Assembly (NCBI GenBank): GCA_963839095.1 | Contig: CAWIUF010000074.1 | Coordinates: 215,071-279,070 of the forward strand | Source of the DNA: Palsa-504 sp963839095 | GTDB lineage: Bacteria; Actinomycetota; Actinomycetes; Streptosporangiales; Streptosporangiaceae | Length of the DNA: 64,000 nt | Direction of reading: 5' to 3' | Notes under the pieces: model-generated | What the model was told of the DNA's origin: nothing | Seen by the model: only the letters and a program-made list of their open reading frames with translations | Databases searched by the model: none | Shown here: positions 33,138 to 42,655 of the stretch, in pieces | Layout: the number at the start of each line of letters is the position of its first letter | Numbering within the stretch: position 1 is the stretch's first letter | Made by a program: the position numbers and the translations under genes

Positions 33138-34439
33138 TTAGCGCTGGGTGGCGGTGGCTTGGAGGATGGCGTGGATGTCGTCGGTGGTGGGGGGGCGCGG
33201 GGTGCTGGCCAGGGCCTCGTCGGCCAGGGTGTCGGCGGCGATCTGGGCGAAGTCGGCTTCGGTGATGCCGAAGTCGCTCATCAGCCGGTTGAGGCCGACG
33301 TCGTCCCGCAGCGCGGTGACCGCGCCGATGGCGGCCTCCGCGTTGAGCCAGGTGTCGGCGTGGGTGTCGCCGACGCCGAGGGCGAAGGCGACGTCGGCCA
33401 TCCGCTCGAGGCGGGCCGGCAGGTTGAAGCGGAGCACCTCGGGCAGCAGCATGGCCAGGGCCGTGCCGTGCGCGATGTCCCAGCGGGCGCCGAGCGAGTA
33501 GCCGATCGCGTGGCACAGGCCGAGGCCGGTGCTGGCCATCGCGACGCCGGCCATGTGCGCGGCCAGCAGCATCTGCGACCGGGCGGCCAGGTCCTTGCCG
33601 TCCATGACGGCCCGCGGCAGGCTGTCCGCGACCATCCGGATCACCTGCAGCGCGATCCCGTCGGACCACGGGTTGGGCCGCAGCGACAGGTACGACTCCA
33701 GCGCGTGGGTCAGCGCGTCCAGGCCGCATCCGGCGGTCACGGCGGGCGGCAGGCCGACGGTCAGGTCGGGGTCGAGGATGGCCGCGGCCGGCATCGCGCT
33801 GGCGTGCCCCACGTAGAAGGCGCGGCCGCCGGCCGGATCGGTGACCAGGCCCAGGGCGCTGGTCTCGGCCCCCGTTCCGGCCGTGGTCGGCACGGCCACG
33901 ATCGGCAGCGCGGGCACCGCGAAGTCGGGGCGGCCGTCCAGGTCCCGGCCGCGCTGCGGGTTGCCCGCGGCGATCGCGATGCCCTTGGCCGCGTCGATGG
34001 CCGCCCCGCCGCCGACCGCTACCAGCGCGATCCGCGGGCCGGCCGACCCGGGGGGCGGAGCCGGCGCGACGGGCGGGGGCGGCGCGACCAGCGGCGCCGA
34101 GGGCGTGAGCATCGCGGCGACGGCCGCCGCGGACGCGGACGCGGCGGCCATGATGGCGGCGTCGGCGGCCGCCTGGACGACGGTGTCGGCGCCGGCGGCC
34201 AGGTCGCCGGGAGTGGGATGGGCAGGCACGCCGGCGAACAGGCGGGCCGGCAGGCCCGCGTCGGCCAGCACGGTCAGCACCGTCTCGACCACCGGATCCG
34301 ACTCGAGGGCCGCGTCGGTCACGACGACCACCTGGTCCGCGCCGGTGGCCCGGACGATCCCGGGCAGTTCGCCGACGGTGCCGGGGCCGAAGTGCACGGC
34401 CGGCTTCGCGGAAATCACGAACCCGTCAAGCTGGGACAT
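33138..34439 (-). CDS. iron-containing alcohol dehydrogenase with Ala/Pro insertion
   Basis: 433-residue group III alcohol dehydrogenase; relatives are about 385-400 residues. Motifs: VHFGPGTVGELPGIV, IALVAVGGGAAIDAAKGIAI (NAD-binding GGGSxxDxAK-like), PTTAGTGAETSALGLV, and iron ligands in GCGLDALTHALESYLS (Asp, His), GLCHAIGYSLGARWDIAHGT (two His). The extra length is an Ala/Pro-rich insert (about residues 96-132, with LVAPPPPVAPAPPPG). It lies between hutI and the HAL-like gene, all on one strand, suggesting an operon. Its part in that pathway is unknown; such enzymes reduce aldehydes or oxidise alcohols. ATG 34439 chosen. Confidence 0.9.
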   Translation of the reverse strand: MSQLDGFVISAKPAVHFGPGTVGELPGIVRATGADQVVVVTDAALESDPVVETVLTVLADAGLPARLFAGVPAHPTPGDLAAGADTVVQAAADAAIMAAASASAAAVAAMLTPSAPLVAPPPPVAPAPPPGSAGPRIALVAVGGGAAIDAAKGIAIAAGNPQRGRDLDGRPDFAVPALPIVAVPTTAGTGAETSALGLVTDPAGGRAFYVGHASAMPAAAILDPDLTVGLPPAVTAGCGLDALTHALESYLSLRPNPWSDGIALQVIRMVADSLPRAVMDGKDLAARSQMLLAAHMAGVAMASTGLGLCHAIGYSLGARWDIAHGTALAMLLPEVLRFNLPARLERMADVAFALGVGDTHADTWLNAEAAIGAVTALRDDVGLNRLMSDFGITEADFAQIAADTLADEALASTPRPPTTDDIHAILQATATQR

Positions 34440-34527
34440 GAGAGCGGCTCCTGCGCGGGGGGCTCGACCGGTATCCGCCGATTTGCACGGGCTGCACGCG
34501 GTCATCGTAACCGCGGCTCGCCGCCGG

Positions 34528-36027
34528 TCAAGCGGCTGGGGTGAGGTCACCACGCGTGACCAGGTCGACCACGGGCTCCAGGTCGGCCGGGAAGGTGCCG
34601 TCGGCCTGGGTGAACGGGACGAGCTCCCGGATCATCCGGTAGGCGCGGCCGGTGCCGAGGCCGAGCTCACTCCGGCCATCGCCACCTGGGCCGCTGCCAC
34701 CTTGGCCGTTGACATTGATTCCGCGCAGGTCGATGGCCTGGGCGGCGACGACGAACTCGATCGCGGCGACCCGGGCGCACAGGCTGGTCATGTCGGCCAG
34801 CCGGCGCGCGGACAGCGGCGCCATCGTGGCCCGGTCCTCGATGCCCTCGCCCTTCACCGAGCTGGCCAGCTCGTAGGAGACCGGGTGCGCCAGCGTGCGG
34901 GCCTCCACGGTGATGGCCTGGCCGGCCACGGCCAGCTCGGACAGCGCGTCGTCGGGTGAGCCCACCCGGGCGGCCAGCCCGGCCGCCAGTCCCGAGAAGG
35001 GCGCCTGGAGGAGCTTGACCAGGCGCTCGTTCGCGCTGGTCACCACCGGGGCGAGCGCGATGCGAACGAAGTCGAGGGCGGCCGCGAGCGGGCCGATGTC
35101 GAAGTTGCCGACCGAGACGATGCGGCCCGGCTCATCCCCGGCGGGCAGCACCACGACCGGGTTGGACTGCGAGGAGTTGAGCTCGAGCTCCAGGATGGTC
35201 CGGGTGTAGGCCAGCGCGTCCCGGGCCGCGCCGTGGATGTGCGGGATGCAGCGGAAGGTCAGCGGATCCTGCAGGAACCGGGCCGCGCCCGGCTGCCACA
35301 GGTAGCTGCCCGCCAGCAGCAGCCGGAGCTGGTCCAGCGTGCTGGCCAGGCCGGGGAAGGGCCGGGTCTGCTCGATGACCGGGTGCAGGCAGTTCAGGTT
35401 GGCGCCGAACGCCTCCAGGTCCAGCGCGCCCGCCACGTCGAACACCGACAGCAGGGTGCCGGCGTCGGCGGTGGCGACGCACGCCCAGGCGGTGGTGAAG
35501 GCGTTGCTGCTGACCAGGGCGAGCCCTTCGTTCTCGGCCACCTCGAACCCGCTGCGGGTGATCATCCCGTGGGCCAGGTCGGCCATCGGCCCCAGGTCAC
35601 CCTGGCCGATGGAGCCGAGGCGGCGCACCGGCGGCGCGAAGCCCTCGTTGAGCAGCGTCACGATCATCTGGGCCAGCTCGGGGCGGACGCCGGTGACGCC
35701 CTTGGCGTAGCTGTTGGCCAGGCAGAGCATCGCGCCGCGGACCACGTCGGCCGGGGCCGCGTCGCCCTGGGCGATCCGGTGGTTGAGCACCAGGCGGAGG
35801 TTGAACCGCTGCCGCTCGGCCGGGTCGAGCAGGAACGACTTGCGCTCCCCCACCCCCGTGGTCAGCCCGTAAACAGGCTCGCCAGCAGCCAGGACGTCCT
35901 CGACGACGGCCCGTGACCGGCGCATGGCGGCGACCGCCTCCGGGGCCAGCGCGACGGCCTCGCCGTGCCGGGCTACCGCCATGACCTGCGTAACAGTCAG
36001 ATCACGTCCATTGAGCCTGATCGTCAT
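34528..36027 (-). CDS. HAL/PAL-superfamily lyase homologue lacking the MIO triad (HutH-like)
   Basis: 499 residues, aligned end to end with histidine ammonia-lyase by eye (VYGLTTGVGERKS at 52-64, ANSYAKGVTGVRPEL at 104-118). Where HutH has GSVGASGDLAPLAH, this has GSIGQGDLGPMAD (138-150): the Ala-Ser-Gly that cyclises to the MIO electrophile is replaced by Gln-Gly. DPYSLRC is DPLTFRC (Leu256 for the catalytic Tyr), LINGT is LVSSN, and GNFHG is GNFDI (Asp310 for His). So normal MIO chemistry is not possible. MIO-less relatives are known, ergothionase (trimethylamine elimination from ergothioneine) being one. The neighbours (hutI, Fe-ADH, divergent ABC uptake system) suggest a catabolic lyase. 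Substrate unknown; annotation as HutH would be unsafe. Confidence 0.85.
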   Translation of the reverse strand: MTIRLNGRDLTVTQVMAVARHGEAVALAPEAVAAMRRSRAVVEDVLAAGEPVYGLTTGVGERKSFLLDPAERQRFNLRLVLNHRIAQGDAAPADVVRGAMLCLANSYAKGVTGVRPELAQMIVTLLNEGFAPPVRRLGSIGQGDLGPMADLAHGMITRSGFEVAENEGLALVSSNAFTTAWACVATADAGTLLSVFDVAGALDLEAFGANLNCLHPVIEQTRPFPGLASTLDQLRLLLAGSYLWQPGAARFLQDPLTFRCIPHIHGAARDALAYTRTILELELNSSQSNPVVVLPAGDEPGRIVSVGNFDIGPLAAALDFVRIALAPVVTSANERLVKLLQAPFSGLAAGLAARVGSPDDALSELAVAGQAITVEARTLAHPVSYELASSVKGEGIEDRATMAPLSARRLADMTSLCARVAAIEFVVAAQAIDLRGINVNGQGGSGPGGDGRSELGLGTGRAYRMIRELVPFTQADGTFPADLEPVVDLVTRGDLTPAA

Positions 36028-36100
36028 TAATTGATCCCCCGTCTATAACTGAGCTAGGCTTTGCCGCCCGAGAGCGATTCACGTGGGGTGGTCCGGGATC

Positions 36101-36107
36101 AAGGAGG
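36101..36107 (+). promoter_or_regulatory. strong ribosome-binding site of ABC operon
   Basis: AAGGAGG, 6 bases before ATG 36114, fixes the start of the first permease gene. Confidence 0.8.
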
Positions 36108-36113
36108 CCAGAG

Positions 36114-37070
36114 ATGGCTATGTTCCTTCTGAGGCGCCTCGGGTTGATGGTGCTGACGTTGTGGATTCTCAGCCTGATCGTATTCTTCGCGGGCCAGATT
36201 CTCCCGGGTGATCCCGGCCGGGCCATTCTCGGCAACCTCGCCGCGCCGAGCGCCGTGCAGGCTCTCGATCACAAGCTCGGGGTGGACAAGCCGCTGCTGA
36301 CCAGGTACCTGGACTGGCTCGGCGGGCTGCTGCACGGGAATTTCGGCACCTCGTACACCTTCCAGTCCGCGGTCGAGCCTTTCGTCCGGGCGGCGCTTCT
36401 CAATTCGGTCAAGCTGGCCGCGCTGGCGTTCGTCATCGTGGTCCCGCTCGGCATCATCGGCGGCGTCATCGCCGCCCTTTACGCGGGCCGCGCGGTAGAC
36501 CGGATTATTTCTGTTACCGGACTTTCCTTGGCCACCGTGCCCGAGTTCGTGTCCGGAATCGTACTCATCGTAATATTCGGCGTCACGCTGAAGGTGCTGC
36601 CGGTAACCGCCTCGGCGGGAGCGGGCGCCGGCGACCTCAGCCAGTTCCGGCATCTGATCTTGCCGGCCATACCGCTAGTCTTCGTCCTGTTCGGGTATAT
36701 CGCCCGGATGGCCAGGGCGGGGACCATCGAGGCGCTGAACTCGGACTACGCCCGGACGGCGACCCTCAAGGGACTGCCCCGGACGACCGTGATCCGGCGG
36801 CACGTGCTGCGCAACTCGCTGCTGCCGACCATCACGGTCATCGCCACCCAGACCGGGTACCTGATCGGCGGCCTGGTCGTGGTCGAGGACCTGTTCAACT
36901 ACCAGGGCATCGGCAACCTGATCTTCAAGGCCGCGGGGGCCAAGGATTTCGCGATGCTGGAAGCGGGGGTGCTCACCATCGGCGTGGTCTACGTGCTCGC
37001 CACCCTGGCGGCGGACCTGCTGCTGATCGGGCTCAACCCGCGGCTGCGGACGGGAGCGGGCAATGACTGA
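36114..37070 (+). CDS. ABC transporter permease, DppB type
   Basis: 318-residue inner-membrane subunit of a peptide/nickel-family (PepT) importer. N-terminal helix FLLRRLGLMVLTLWILSLIV and then VFFAGQILPGDPGRAILG are typical of DppB. There are five further membrane segments and the EAA loop ARTATLKGLPRTTVIRRHVL, which contacts the ATPase. Extracytoplasmic loop YTFQSAVEPFV is conserved. First gene of a four-gene operon with the DppC, fused ATPase and binding-protein genes. The operon diverges from the MIO-less lyase gene by 86 bp, hinting at import of that enzyme's substrate. Confidence 0.94.
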   Translation: MAMFLLRRLGLMVLTLWILSLIVFFAGQILPGDPGRAILGNLAAPSAVQALDHKLGVDKPLLTRYLDWLGGLLHGNFGTSYTFQSAVEPFVRAALLNSVKLAALAFVIVVPLGIIGGVIAALYAGRAVDRIISVTGLSLATVPEFVSGIVLIVIFGVTLKVLPVTASAGAGAGDLSQFRHLILPAIPLVFVLFGYIARMARAGTIEALNSDYARTATLKGLPRTTVIRRHVLRNSLLPTITVIATQTGYLIGGLVVVEDLFNYQGIGNLIFKAAGAKDFAMLEAGVLTIGVVYVLATLAADLLLIGLNPRLRTGAGND

Positions 37071-37999
37071 CATCACGGCGGACGCCGGCGGCGCCCCGCT
37101 CGAGCCGGGTGGCCCGCTCGGGCCGCTGGGACCGGCCGGGAGCTCGGTCGCGGTGGCGGCGCCCACGGCCGCCGTGCCCCGGGCCGTCTGGCGGCTGCTG
37201 CTGCGGCGGCCGACCTTCGTCATCGGCGCGACCATCATCGTGTTCTGGGTGGTCTGCGCGATCTTCGGGCACGCCGATCGCGCCGGACAACCCGCTCGAG
37301 CAGCAACTGCTGTTCAACAACACCGCCCCGTCCGGCGCGCACTGGTTCGGCACCGACACCCTCGGCCGGGACGTGCTCTCCCGGGTCCTGGTCGGAGCCC
37401 GGGACATCCTGGTCGTCACCCCGCTCGCGACCATCCTCGGCACCGTCCTCGGCACCGCCCTCGGCCTGGCCATGGGCTACTTCGGCGGCGCGTTCGACCT
37501 GATCGTCGGGCGGTTCGTGGAGGCGGTGCTCGCGCTGCCCGCGGTCATCATCGCGTTCCTGTTCATCGTGGCGCTCGGGCCGTCCAAGACGACGCTGATC
37601 ATCGTCATCGGCCTGATCTTCACGCCGCTGATCGCGCGCACGGTCCGGGCCGCGGTACTGACCGAGCGGAACCTGGACTACCTGTCGTCGGCCCGGCTGC
37701 TGGGCGAGAGACCCCTCCGGATCATGTTCCGGGAGATCCTGCCGAACGTCATGCCCGCCATCTTGGTGGAGTTCACGGTCCGGCTCGGCTACGCGGTGTT
37801 CGCCGTGGCCACGCTGTCCTTCCTGGGCTTCGGCGTCCAGCCGCCCACCCCCGACTGGGGCTCTGACATCGCGGCCGATTACAGCGGCCTGCTGGCGGGG
37901 TACTGGTGGCAGGTGCTGTTCCCGGCACTCGCCATCGCCTCGCTGGTGACCGCGGTCAACCTGATCACCGACTCGATCGAGCAGGTGCTGAATTCATGA
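37063..37999 (+). CDS. ABC transporter permease, DppC type (frameshift near 37275)
   Basis: About 311 residues if the frame break is corrected. The N-terminal tail and first helix (WRLLLRRPTFVIGATIIVFW) are in one frame. From about 37275 the other frame continues with IAPDNPLEQQLLFNNTAPSG, AHWFGTDTLGRDVLSRVLVG (DppC signature) and the EAA loop YLSSARLLGERPLRIMFREI. TPDWGSDIA precedes the last helix. The start overlaps the DppB stop by 8 bp and the stop overlaps the ATPase start (ATGA). Because the rest of the operon is intact, the shift is more likely a sequence error than decay. Confidence 0.88.
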
Positions 38000-40032
38000 C
38001 GACTGACTCCGGGCCGGCCCTGGTCGTCTCGAACATGGACGTCTCGTACAAGGTGCGCGGTCAGGACCGCCGGGCGCTGCGGGACGTGACCTTCACCATC
38101 GAGCGCGGCGAGTCGTACGGGCTGGTGGGCGAGTCGGGTTCCGGCAAGTCCACGGCCGCGCTCGCGCTGGTCAGGTACCTGCCCCGCAACGGCCGGGTGA
38201 GCGACGGGACGGTCCGCATCAACGGGCAGGACCCGCTGGGCATGGGCCAGGCCGCGCTGCGCGAGCTGCGGGCCAAGACTGTCTCGATGGTCTACCAGGA
38301 GCCGGGGCGGGCGCTGAACCCGTCGCTGCGAGTGGGGCGGCAGATCGCCGAGGTGTTCGAGGTCGCCGGCCAGTCCTCGGACGAGGCCACTGCCTCGGCC
38401 GAGGACATGCTGCGCAAGGTGCAGATCTCCGACCCGGCCCGGGTCATGCGGCGGTACCCGCACGAGCTGTCCGGCGGGATGGCGCAGCGGGTAGTCATCG
38501 CGATGGCGCTGGGGGTCTCGCCGTCGCTGCTGATCCTGGACGAGCCGACCACGGCGCTGGACGCCACCGTGGAGGCCGAGGTGCTCGACCTGGTCGCCGC
38601 GCTGCGCCAGGAGTTCGACACTTCGGTGCTGTTCATCAGCCACAACCTGGCGGTCATCGCCAAGATGTGCGACCGCGTCGGGGTCCTCTACGCGGGCGAG
38701 CTCGTCGAACAGGGGCCGGCCCGCCAGGTGTTCGACAACCCGCGGCACCCGTACACGGTGGGGCTGCTGCGCTGCATCCCGCGGCGCGGCCTGCGCAAGG
38801 ACCGCGACCGGCTCGACACCATTCCCGGCTTCCTGCCCACCCCCGGCCACTCCATGACCGGGTGCATCTTCGCCCCGCGATGCGCGCTGGCCCAGGATCG
38901 CTGCCGGTCCGAGGATCCGCCGTTCTTCGACGTCGGCGAGCTGCGGACCGCGCGCTGCTTCTACCACGAGCAGGCGCCGGACCTGCCGCGGGCCACCCCG
39001 TCCTCGATGGCGTCACTCGCCACCGACGGGATCGGCGGCCCGGTGGTGACGATCGAGAAGCTGTCCAAGACCTTCGCCGGCGGCGTCCAGGCCCTGGCCG
39101 GGGTGGACCTGGAGGTCCGCCGGGGCGAGACGCTCGGCCTGGTCGGCGAGTCGGGCAGCGGCAAGACCACGCTGGCCCGGGTGCTGCTCGGGCTGACCGC
39201 GGCGGACCAGGGATCGGTCATCACGCTGGAGGGCAAGCCGCTCAGCCCGGAGGCGCGGCGGCGGCCGCGGGAGGTCCTGCGCGCGCTGCAGATCGTGTTC
39301 CAGAACCCGGACTCGGCGCTGAACCGCCGGCACACGGTGCGCAGCCTGATCAGCCGCCCGCTGACCCGGCTGGCCGGGCTGTCCGGGACGGCGCTGCGGG
39401 ACCGGCTGGCCGAGCTGATCTCCTCGGTCCGGCTGGAGGACCGCCACCTGGCGCTGCGGCCCGGCCAGCTGTCCGGCGGCCTGAAGCAGCGGGTGGCGAT
39501 CGCGCGCGCCTTCGGCGCCCGGCCGGACGTGGTGGTCTGCGACGAGCCCACCTCGGCGCTCGACGTGTCGGTGCAGGCCGCCATCCTCAACCTGCTGGCC
39601 GACCTGCAGCAGCAGGAGCACGCCACCTACCTGTTCATCTCGCACGACCTCGGCCTGGTCCGGTACCTGTCGGACCGGATCGTGGTGCTCTACCTCGGGC
39701 GGGTGATGGAGGTCGGGCCGGCCGAGACCGTCTTCACCGGGCCGCACCACCCGTACACCGAGGCCTTGTTCTCCGCCGTGCCGTCGCTGGACGGCCAGCG
39801 TCCCGACCGGATCAAGCTGGAGGGCGAGATCCCCTCCGCCGCCAATCCGCCTGGTGGCTGCGTGTTCCACACCCGCTGTCCCCGCAGGCTGTCCACCGGA
39901 GTCTGCGAATCGACCGAACCCCCCCTGCTCGAAGGCGAGCCGGGTCACCTGATCCGCTGTCACATCCCGCTCACCGAACTTCGCACCATCCAGCTGAGTG
40001 AATCCGTGCCGTCCCAGGGAGGGACCCATTGA
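37996..40032 (+). CDS. fused DppD-DppF ABC transporter ATPase
   Basis: 678 residues with two nucleotide-binding domains in one chain. Domain 1 (about 1-330): Walker A GESGSGKST, signature LSGGM, Walker B LLILDEPTTALDA, and the oligopeptide-family C-terminal cysteine-rich motif CIFAPRCALAQDRCRSEDPP. Domain 2 (about 345-678): Walker A GESGSGKTT, signature LSGGLKQR, Walker B VVVCDEPTSALD and CVFHTRCPRRLSTGVCES. Cysteine clusters of this kind bind an Fe-S cluster in some Dpp/Opp ATPases. Fusion of D and F replaces the usual two genes. Overlaps DppC upstream and the binding-protein gene downstream. Confidence 0.94.
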   Translation: MTTDSGPALVVSNMDVSYKVRGQDRRALRDVTFTIERGESYGLVGESGSGKSTAALALVRYLPRNGRVSDGTVRINGQDPLGMGQAALRELRAKTVSMVYQEPGRALNPSLRVGRQIAEVFEVAGQSSDEATASAEDMLRKVQISDPARVMRRYPHELSGGMAQRVVIAMALGVSPSLLILDEPTTALDATVEAEVLDLVAALRQEFDTSVLFISHNLAVIAKMCDRVGVLYAGELVEQGPARQVFDNPRHPYTVGLLRCIPRRGLRKDRDRLDTIPGFLPTPGHSMTGCIFAPRCALAQDRCRSEDPPFFDVGELRTARCFYHEQAPDLPRATPSSMASLATDGIGGPVVTIEKLSKTFAGGVQALAGVDLEVRRGETLGLVGESGSGKTTLARVLLGLTAADQGSVITLEGKPLSPEARRRPREVLRALQIVFQNPDSALNRRHTVRSLISRPLTRLAGLSGTALRDRLAELISSVRLEDRHLALRPGQLSGGLKQRVAIARAFGARPDVVVCDEPTSALDVSVQAAILNLLADLQQQEHATYLFISHDLGLVRYLSDRIVVLYLGRVMEVGPAETVFTGPHHPYTEALFSAVPSLDGQRPDRIKLEGEIPSAANPPGGCVFHTRCPRRLSTGVCESTEPPLLEGEPGHLIRCHIPLTELRTIQLSESVPSQGGTH

Positions 40033-41730
40033 CCAGGAATATCGACCGCAAGCGCCTTGGGCAGCTACGCCAGGACCAGGGCGAGATCGCTAACCACATC
40101 ATCGACGAGTTCGCCGCCGGGCGGCTGTCCCGGCGGGACTTCATCCGCCGCGGCACCGTCGTCGGCATCTCGGTGCCGCTGCTCGGCTCGATCCTCGCCG
40201 CCTGCGGCAGCAGCTCCCCCACGACGGGCGCCAGTTCGTCCTCGACGGCCAAGGGGGCGCCGGGCGCAGTGATCAAGGTCGGCATCGTCACCCCGACCGC
40301 GACCATCAACCCGGTCACCGTGGCCGACCAGGGCGGCCTGGACATGCTCGCGCAGACCGGCGAGTACCTGTGCCTGTCCACCCAGAAGCTCACCCTCCAG
40401 CCGGTGCTGGCCACCAGCTGGACGCCGAACAGCACCTCCGACGTCTGGACGTTCAAGATCCGCCAGGGGGTCAAGTTCCACAACGGCAGCCCGCTGACCG
40501 CCGACGACGTGGTGTACACGTACCAGCTGCACACCAACCCCAAGGGCCAGGGCAACGCGCTGTCGGCCTTCGGCGGAGTGCTCCTGCCGGCGGGCGTGAA
40601 GAAGGTCGACGACTTCACCGTCGCGTTCCACCTGAGCGCGCCGAACGGGAACTTCCCGTACCTGACCTCGTCCGACAACTACAACATGATCATCATCCCG
40701 AAGGGCTACGACCCGGCCAAGTGGCAGAGCACGTTCCTGGGCACCGGGCCGTTCAAGCTCGGCTCGTACACGCCGAAGTCCGGGGCCACCTTCACCCGCA
40801 ACGAGAATTACTGGGGCACCAAGGCGCTGCCGTCGCAGACCGTGTTCAGCTTCTACGACACCCAGAACCCGATGGTCCTGGCCCTGACCGGCGGGAACAT
40901 CGACGTGGTGGGGCAGTTCTCGGTATCGGGCGCGCAGGAACTGCTGACCGGCAGCTACAACATCATCAAGCTGAAGTCCAGCGCCCACCGTGAGCTGTCG
41001 ATGCGCTGCGACCAGGGTCCGTTCACCGACAAGCGGGTGCGGCAGGCGGTCGCGCTCTCGATCAACCGGCCGCAGATCGTCCAGGCGCTGTTCAAGGGCT
41101 ACTCCGACCTGGGCAACGACAGCCCGTTCGCGCCGGTCTACCCGTCCACCGACACTACCATCCCGCAGCGGGCGCAGGACATCGCCAAGGCCAAGTCACT
41201 GCTGGCCGCGGCCGGGCACCCCGCCGGGTTCAGCACCCAGCTGGTGACCGAGCAGCTCCTGGAGATCCCCGAATACGCCCAGATCGTGGTGCAGGCGGCC
41301 AAGGAGATCGGGGTCAAGCATCAACCTGAAGGTGGAGGCCCAGTCCGCCTACTACGGCAAGGCCACGTTCGGGAACTCCGACTGGCTGGACGGCACCATG
41401 AGCATGGTCGACTACGGGCACCGGAGCGTGCCGAACGTGCTCCTGACCGCGCCGCTGGAGACGACCAACGCCGCCAAGGGCACCGGCCCGTGGAACGCGG
41501 CCCACTTCGCCAACAGCCAGTACGACAAGCTGGTGGGGCAGTACATCGCGGCTTCCGACGTGGGCACGCAGAAGAGCATCGCCGGGCAGATCGAGACGCT
41601 GCTGCTGGACCAGACGCCGCTTATCATCGGGTACTTCTACAATTACCTGACGGCGACGGCGCAGGGCGTGACCGGCGTGTACCCGACCCCGATCGGGCAC
41701 ATCTTCCTGTACAACGCGGCCAAGAGCTAG
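40029..41730 (+). CDS. Tat-exported lipoprotein, ABC substrate-binding protein family 5 (frameshift near 41320)
   Basis: About 566 residues after correction. Twin-arginine signal SRRDFIRRG (34-42) followed by a lipobox ending LAAC (Cys59), so it is exported folded and anchored as a lipoprotein. Family 5 features: VLATSWTPNSTSDVWTFKIR, GVKFHNGSPLTADDVVYTYQ, FLGTGPFKLGSYTPKSGATF, NENYWG and SMRCDQGPFTDKRVRQAVAL. After about 41320 the frame changes (QAAKEIGVK then INLKVEAQSAYYGKA). TTG 40029 overlaps the ATPase stop. The ligand could be a peptide or another amphiphilic molecule; Tat export may hint at a cofactor-like or complex ligand, though it is common in actinomycetes. Confidence 0.9.
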
Positions 41731-41737
41731 GGCCTGT

Positions 41738-41780
41738 CCCTCTCCGCGCCGTCACCAGGAGTACGGCGGCGCGGAGAGGG
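41738..41780 (+). terminator. stem-loop terminator after ABC operon
   Basis: 14-bp perfect stem CCCTCTCCGCGCCG / CGGCGCGGAGAGGG with a 15-base loop, 8 bp after the binding-protein stop codon. The VIT-family gene starts only 13 bp further, so it may also be read through. Confidence 0.75.
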
Positions 41781-41792
41781 GAGGCGGCCGGC

Positions 41793-42562
41793 ATGGCGAC
41801 CGAGAACCGGGCCCGGCCCGGCAAGGACCAGCACGGCAAGCTAGGGCCCGACGCGTACGCCCGTGCGCACGAGCACGGCCATCACCATCGCGACGTGTCC
41901 GGCGGCTGGCTGCGGCCGGCCGTCTTCGGCGCGATGGACGGCCTGGTCACCAACGTGTCGCTGATCGCCGGGGTGGGCGGCGGCGGCGCCAGCGCGCACA
42001 CGATCGTGCTCACCGGCCTGGCCGGGCTGGCCGCCGGGGCCGGCTCGATGGCGGCCGGGGAGTACGTCTCGGTCTCCTCGCAGAACGAGCTCATCATGGC
42101 CGAGGTCGACAAGGAACGGCTGGAACTCGAGCACCACCCCCGGGCCGAGCAGGCCGAGCTGGCAGGCATGCTCCGGGCCCGCGGCGTCAGCGCCGCCACC
42201 GCGCACGGCAGGCCGCCGCGGAGATCTCCGCCCACCCGGAAAAGGCGCTGGCGGTGCACGCGCTGGAAGAGCTGGGGGTGGACCCGGGCGAGCTGCCCTC
42301 GCCGGTCGTGGCGGCCGGGGCGTCGCTGGCCTCGTTCGCCCTCGGCGCGGTCATCCCGCTGTTCCCGTACCTGATCGGCCTGAACCTGCTGGCCGTCGCG
42401 CTCGGGCTCGCCGCCGTGGCCGCCGTGGTCGGCGGCGGGATCGTGGCCCGGCTGACCAGCCGGCCGTTCTGGCGCGGCGCGGCCCGGCAGCTGATTCTCG
42501 GGGCCGCCGCCGCCGCGATCACCTTCGGCATCGGCGCCGCCGTGGGTCAGGTCGCGGCCTGA
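41793..42562 (+). CDS. VIT1/CCC1 family transporter (frameshift near 42205)
   Basis: About 256 residues. Membrane transporter of the iron/manganese vacuolar type in plants and yeast; bacterial members have unproven substrates. A His-rich cytoplasmic start (HEHGHHHRDVSGGWLRP) precedes AVFGAMDGLVTNVSLIAGVG, the family's first helix signature. AGSMAAGEYVSVSSQNELIM, the conserved loop before the soluble domain, follows. Read in the next frame are AAAEISAHPEKALAVHALEE, ELPSPVVAAGASLASFALGA and two more helices. One base lost or gained in the CG-rich spot near 42205 explains the break. Placed after the ABC operon terminator; functional link unclear. Confidence 0.87.
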
Positions 42563-42655
42563 TCCTCGCCCGGCCGAGGATGAGGCTGGCTGGCCACGAA
42601 GGCGCCGGCGAACGCGTACCGGGATCGGGGGCAGGACCGGGTGACAGCGGGCTCG

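Noticed and set aside
34528..36027. Plain annotation as histidine ammonia-lyase HutH
   Set aside because: The MIO-forming triad and other catalytic residues are absent, so the name would assert unsupported chemistry.
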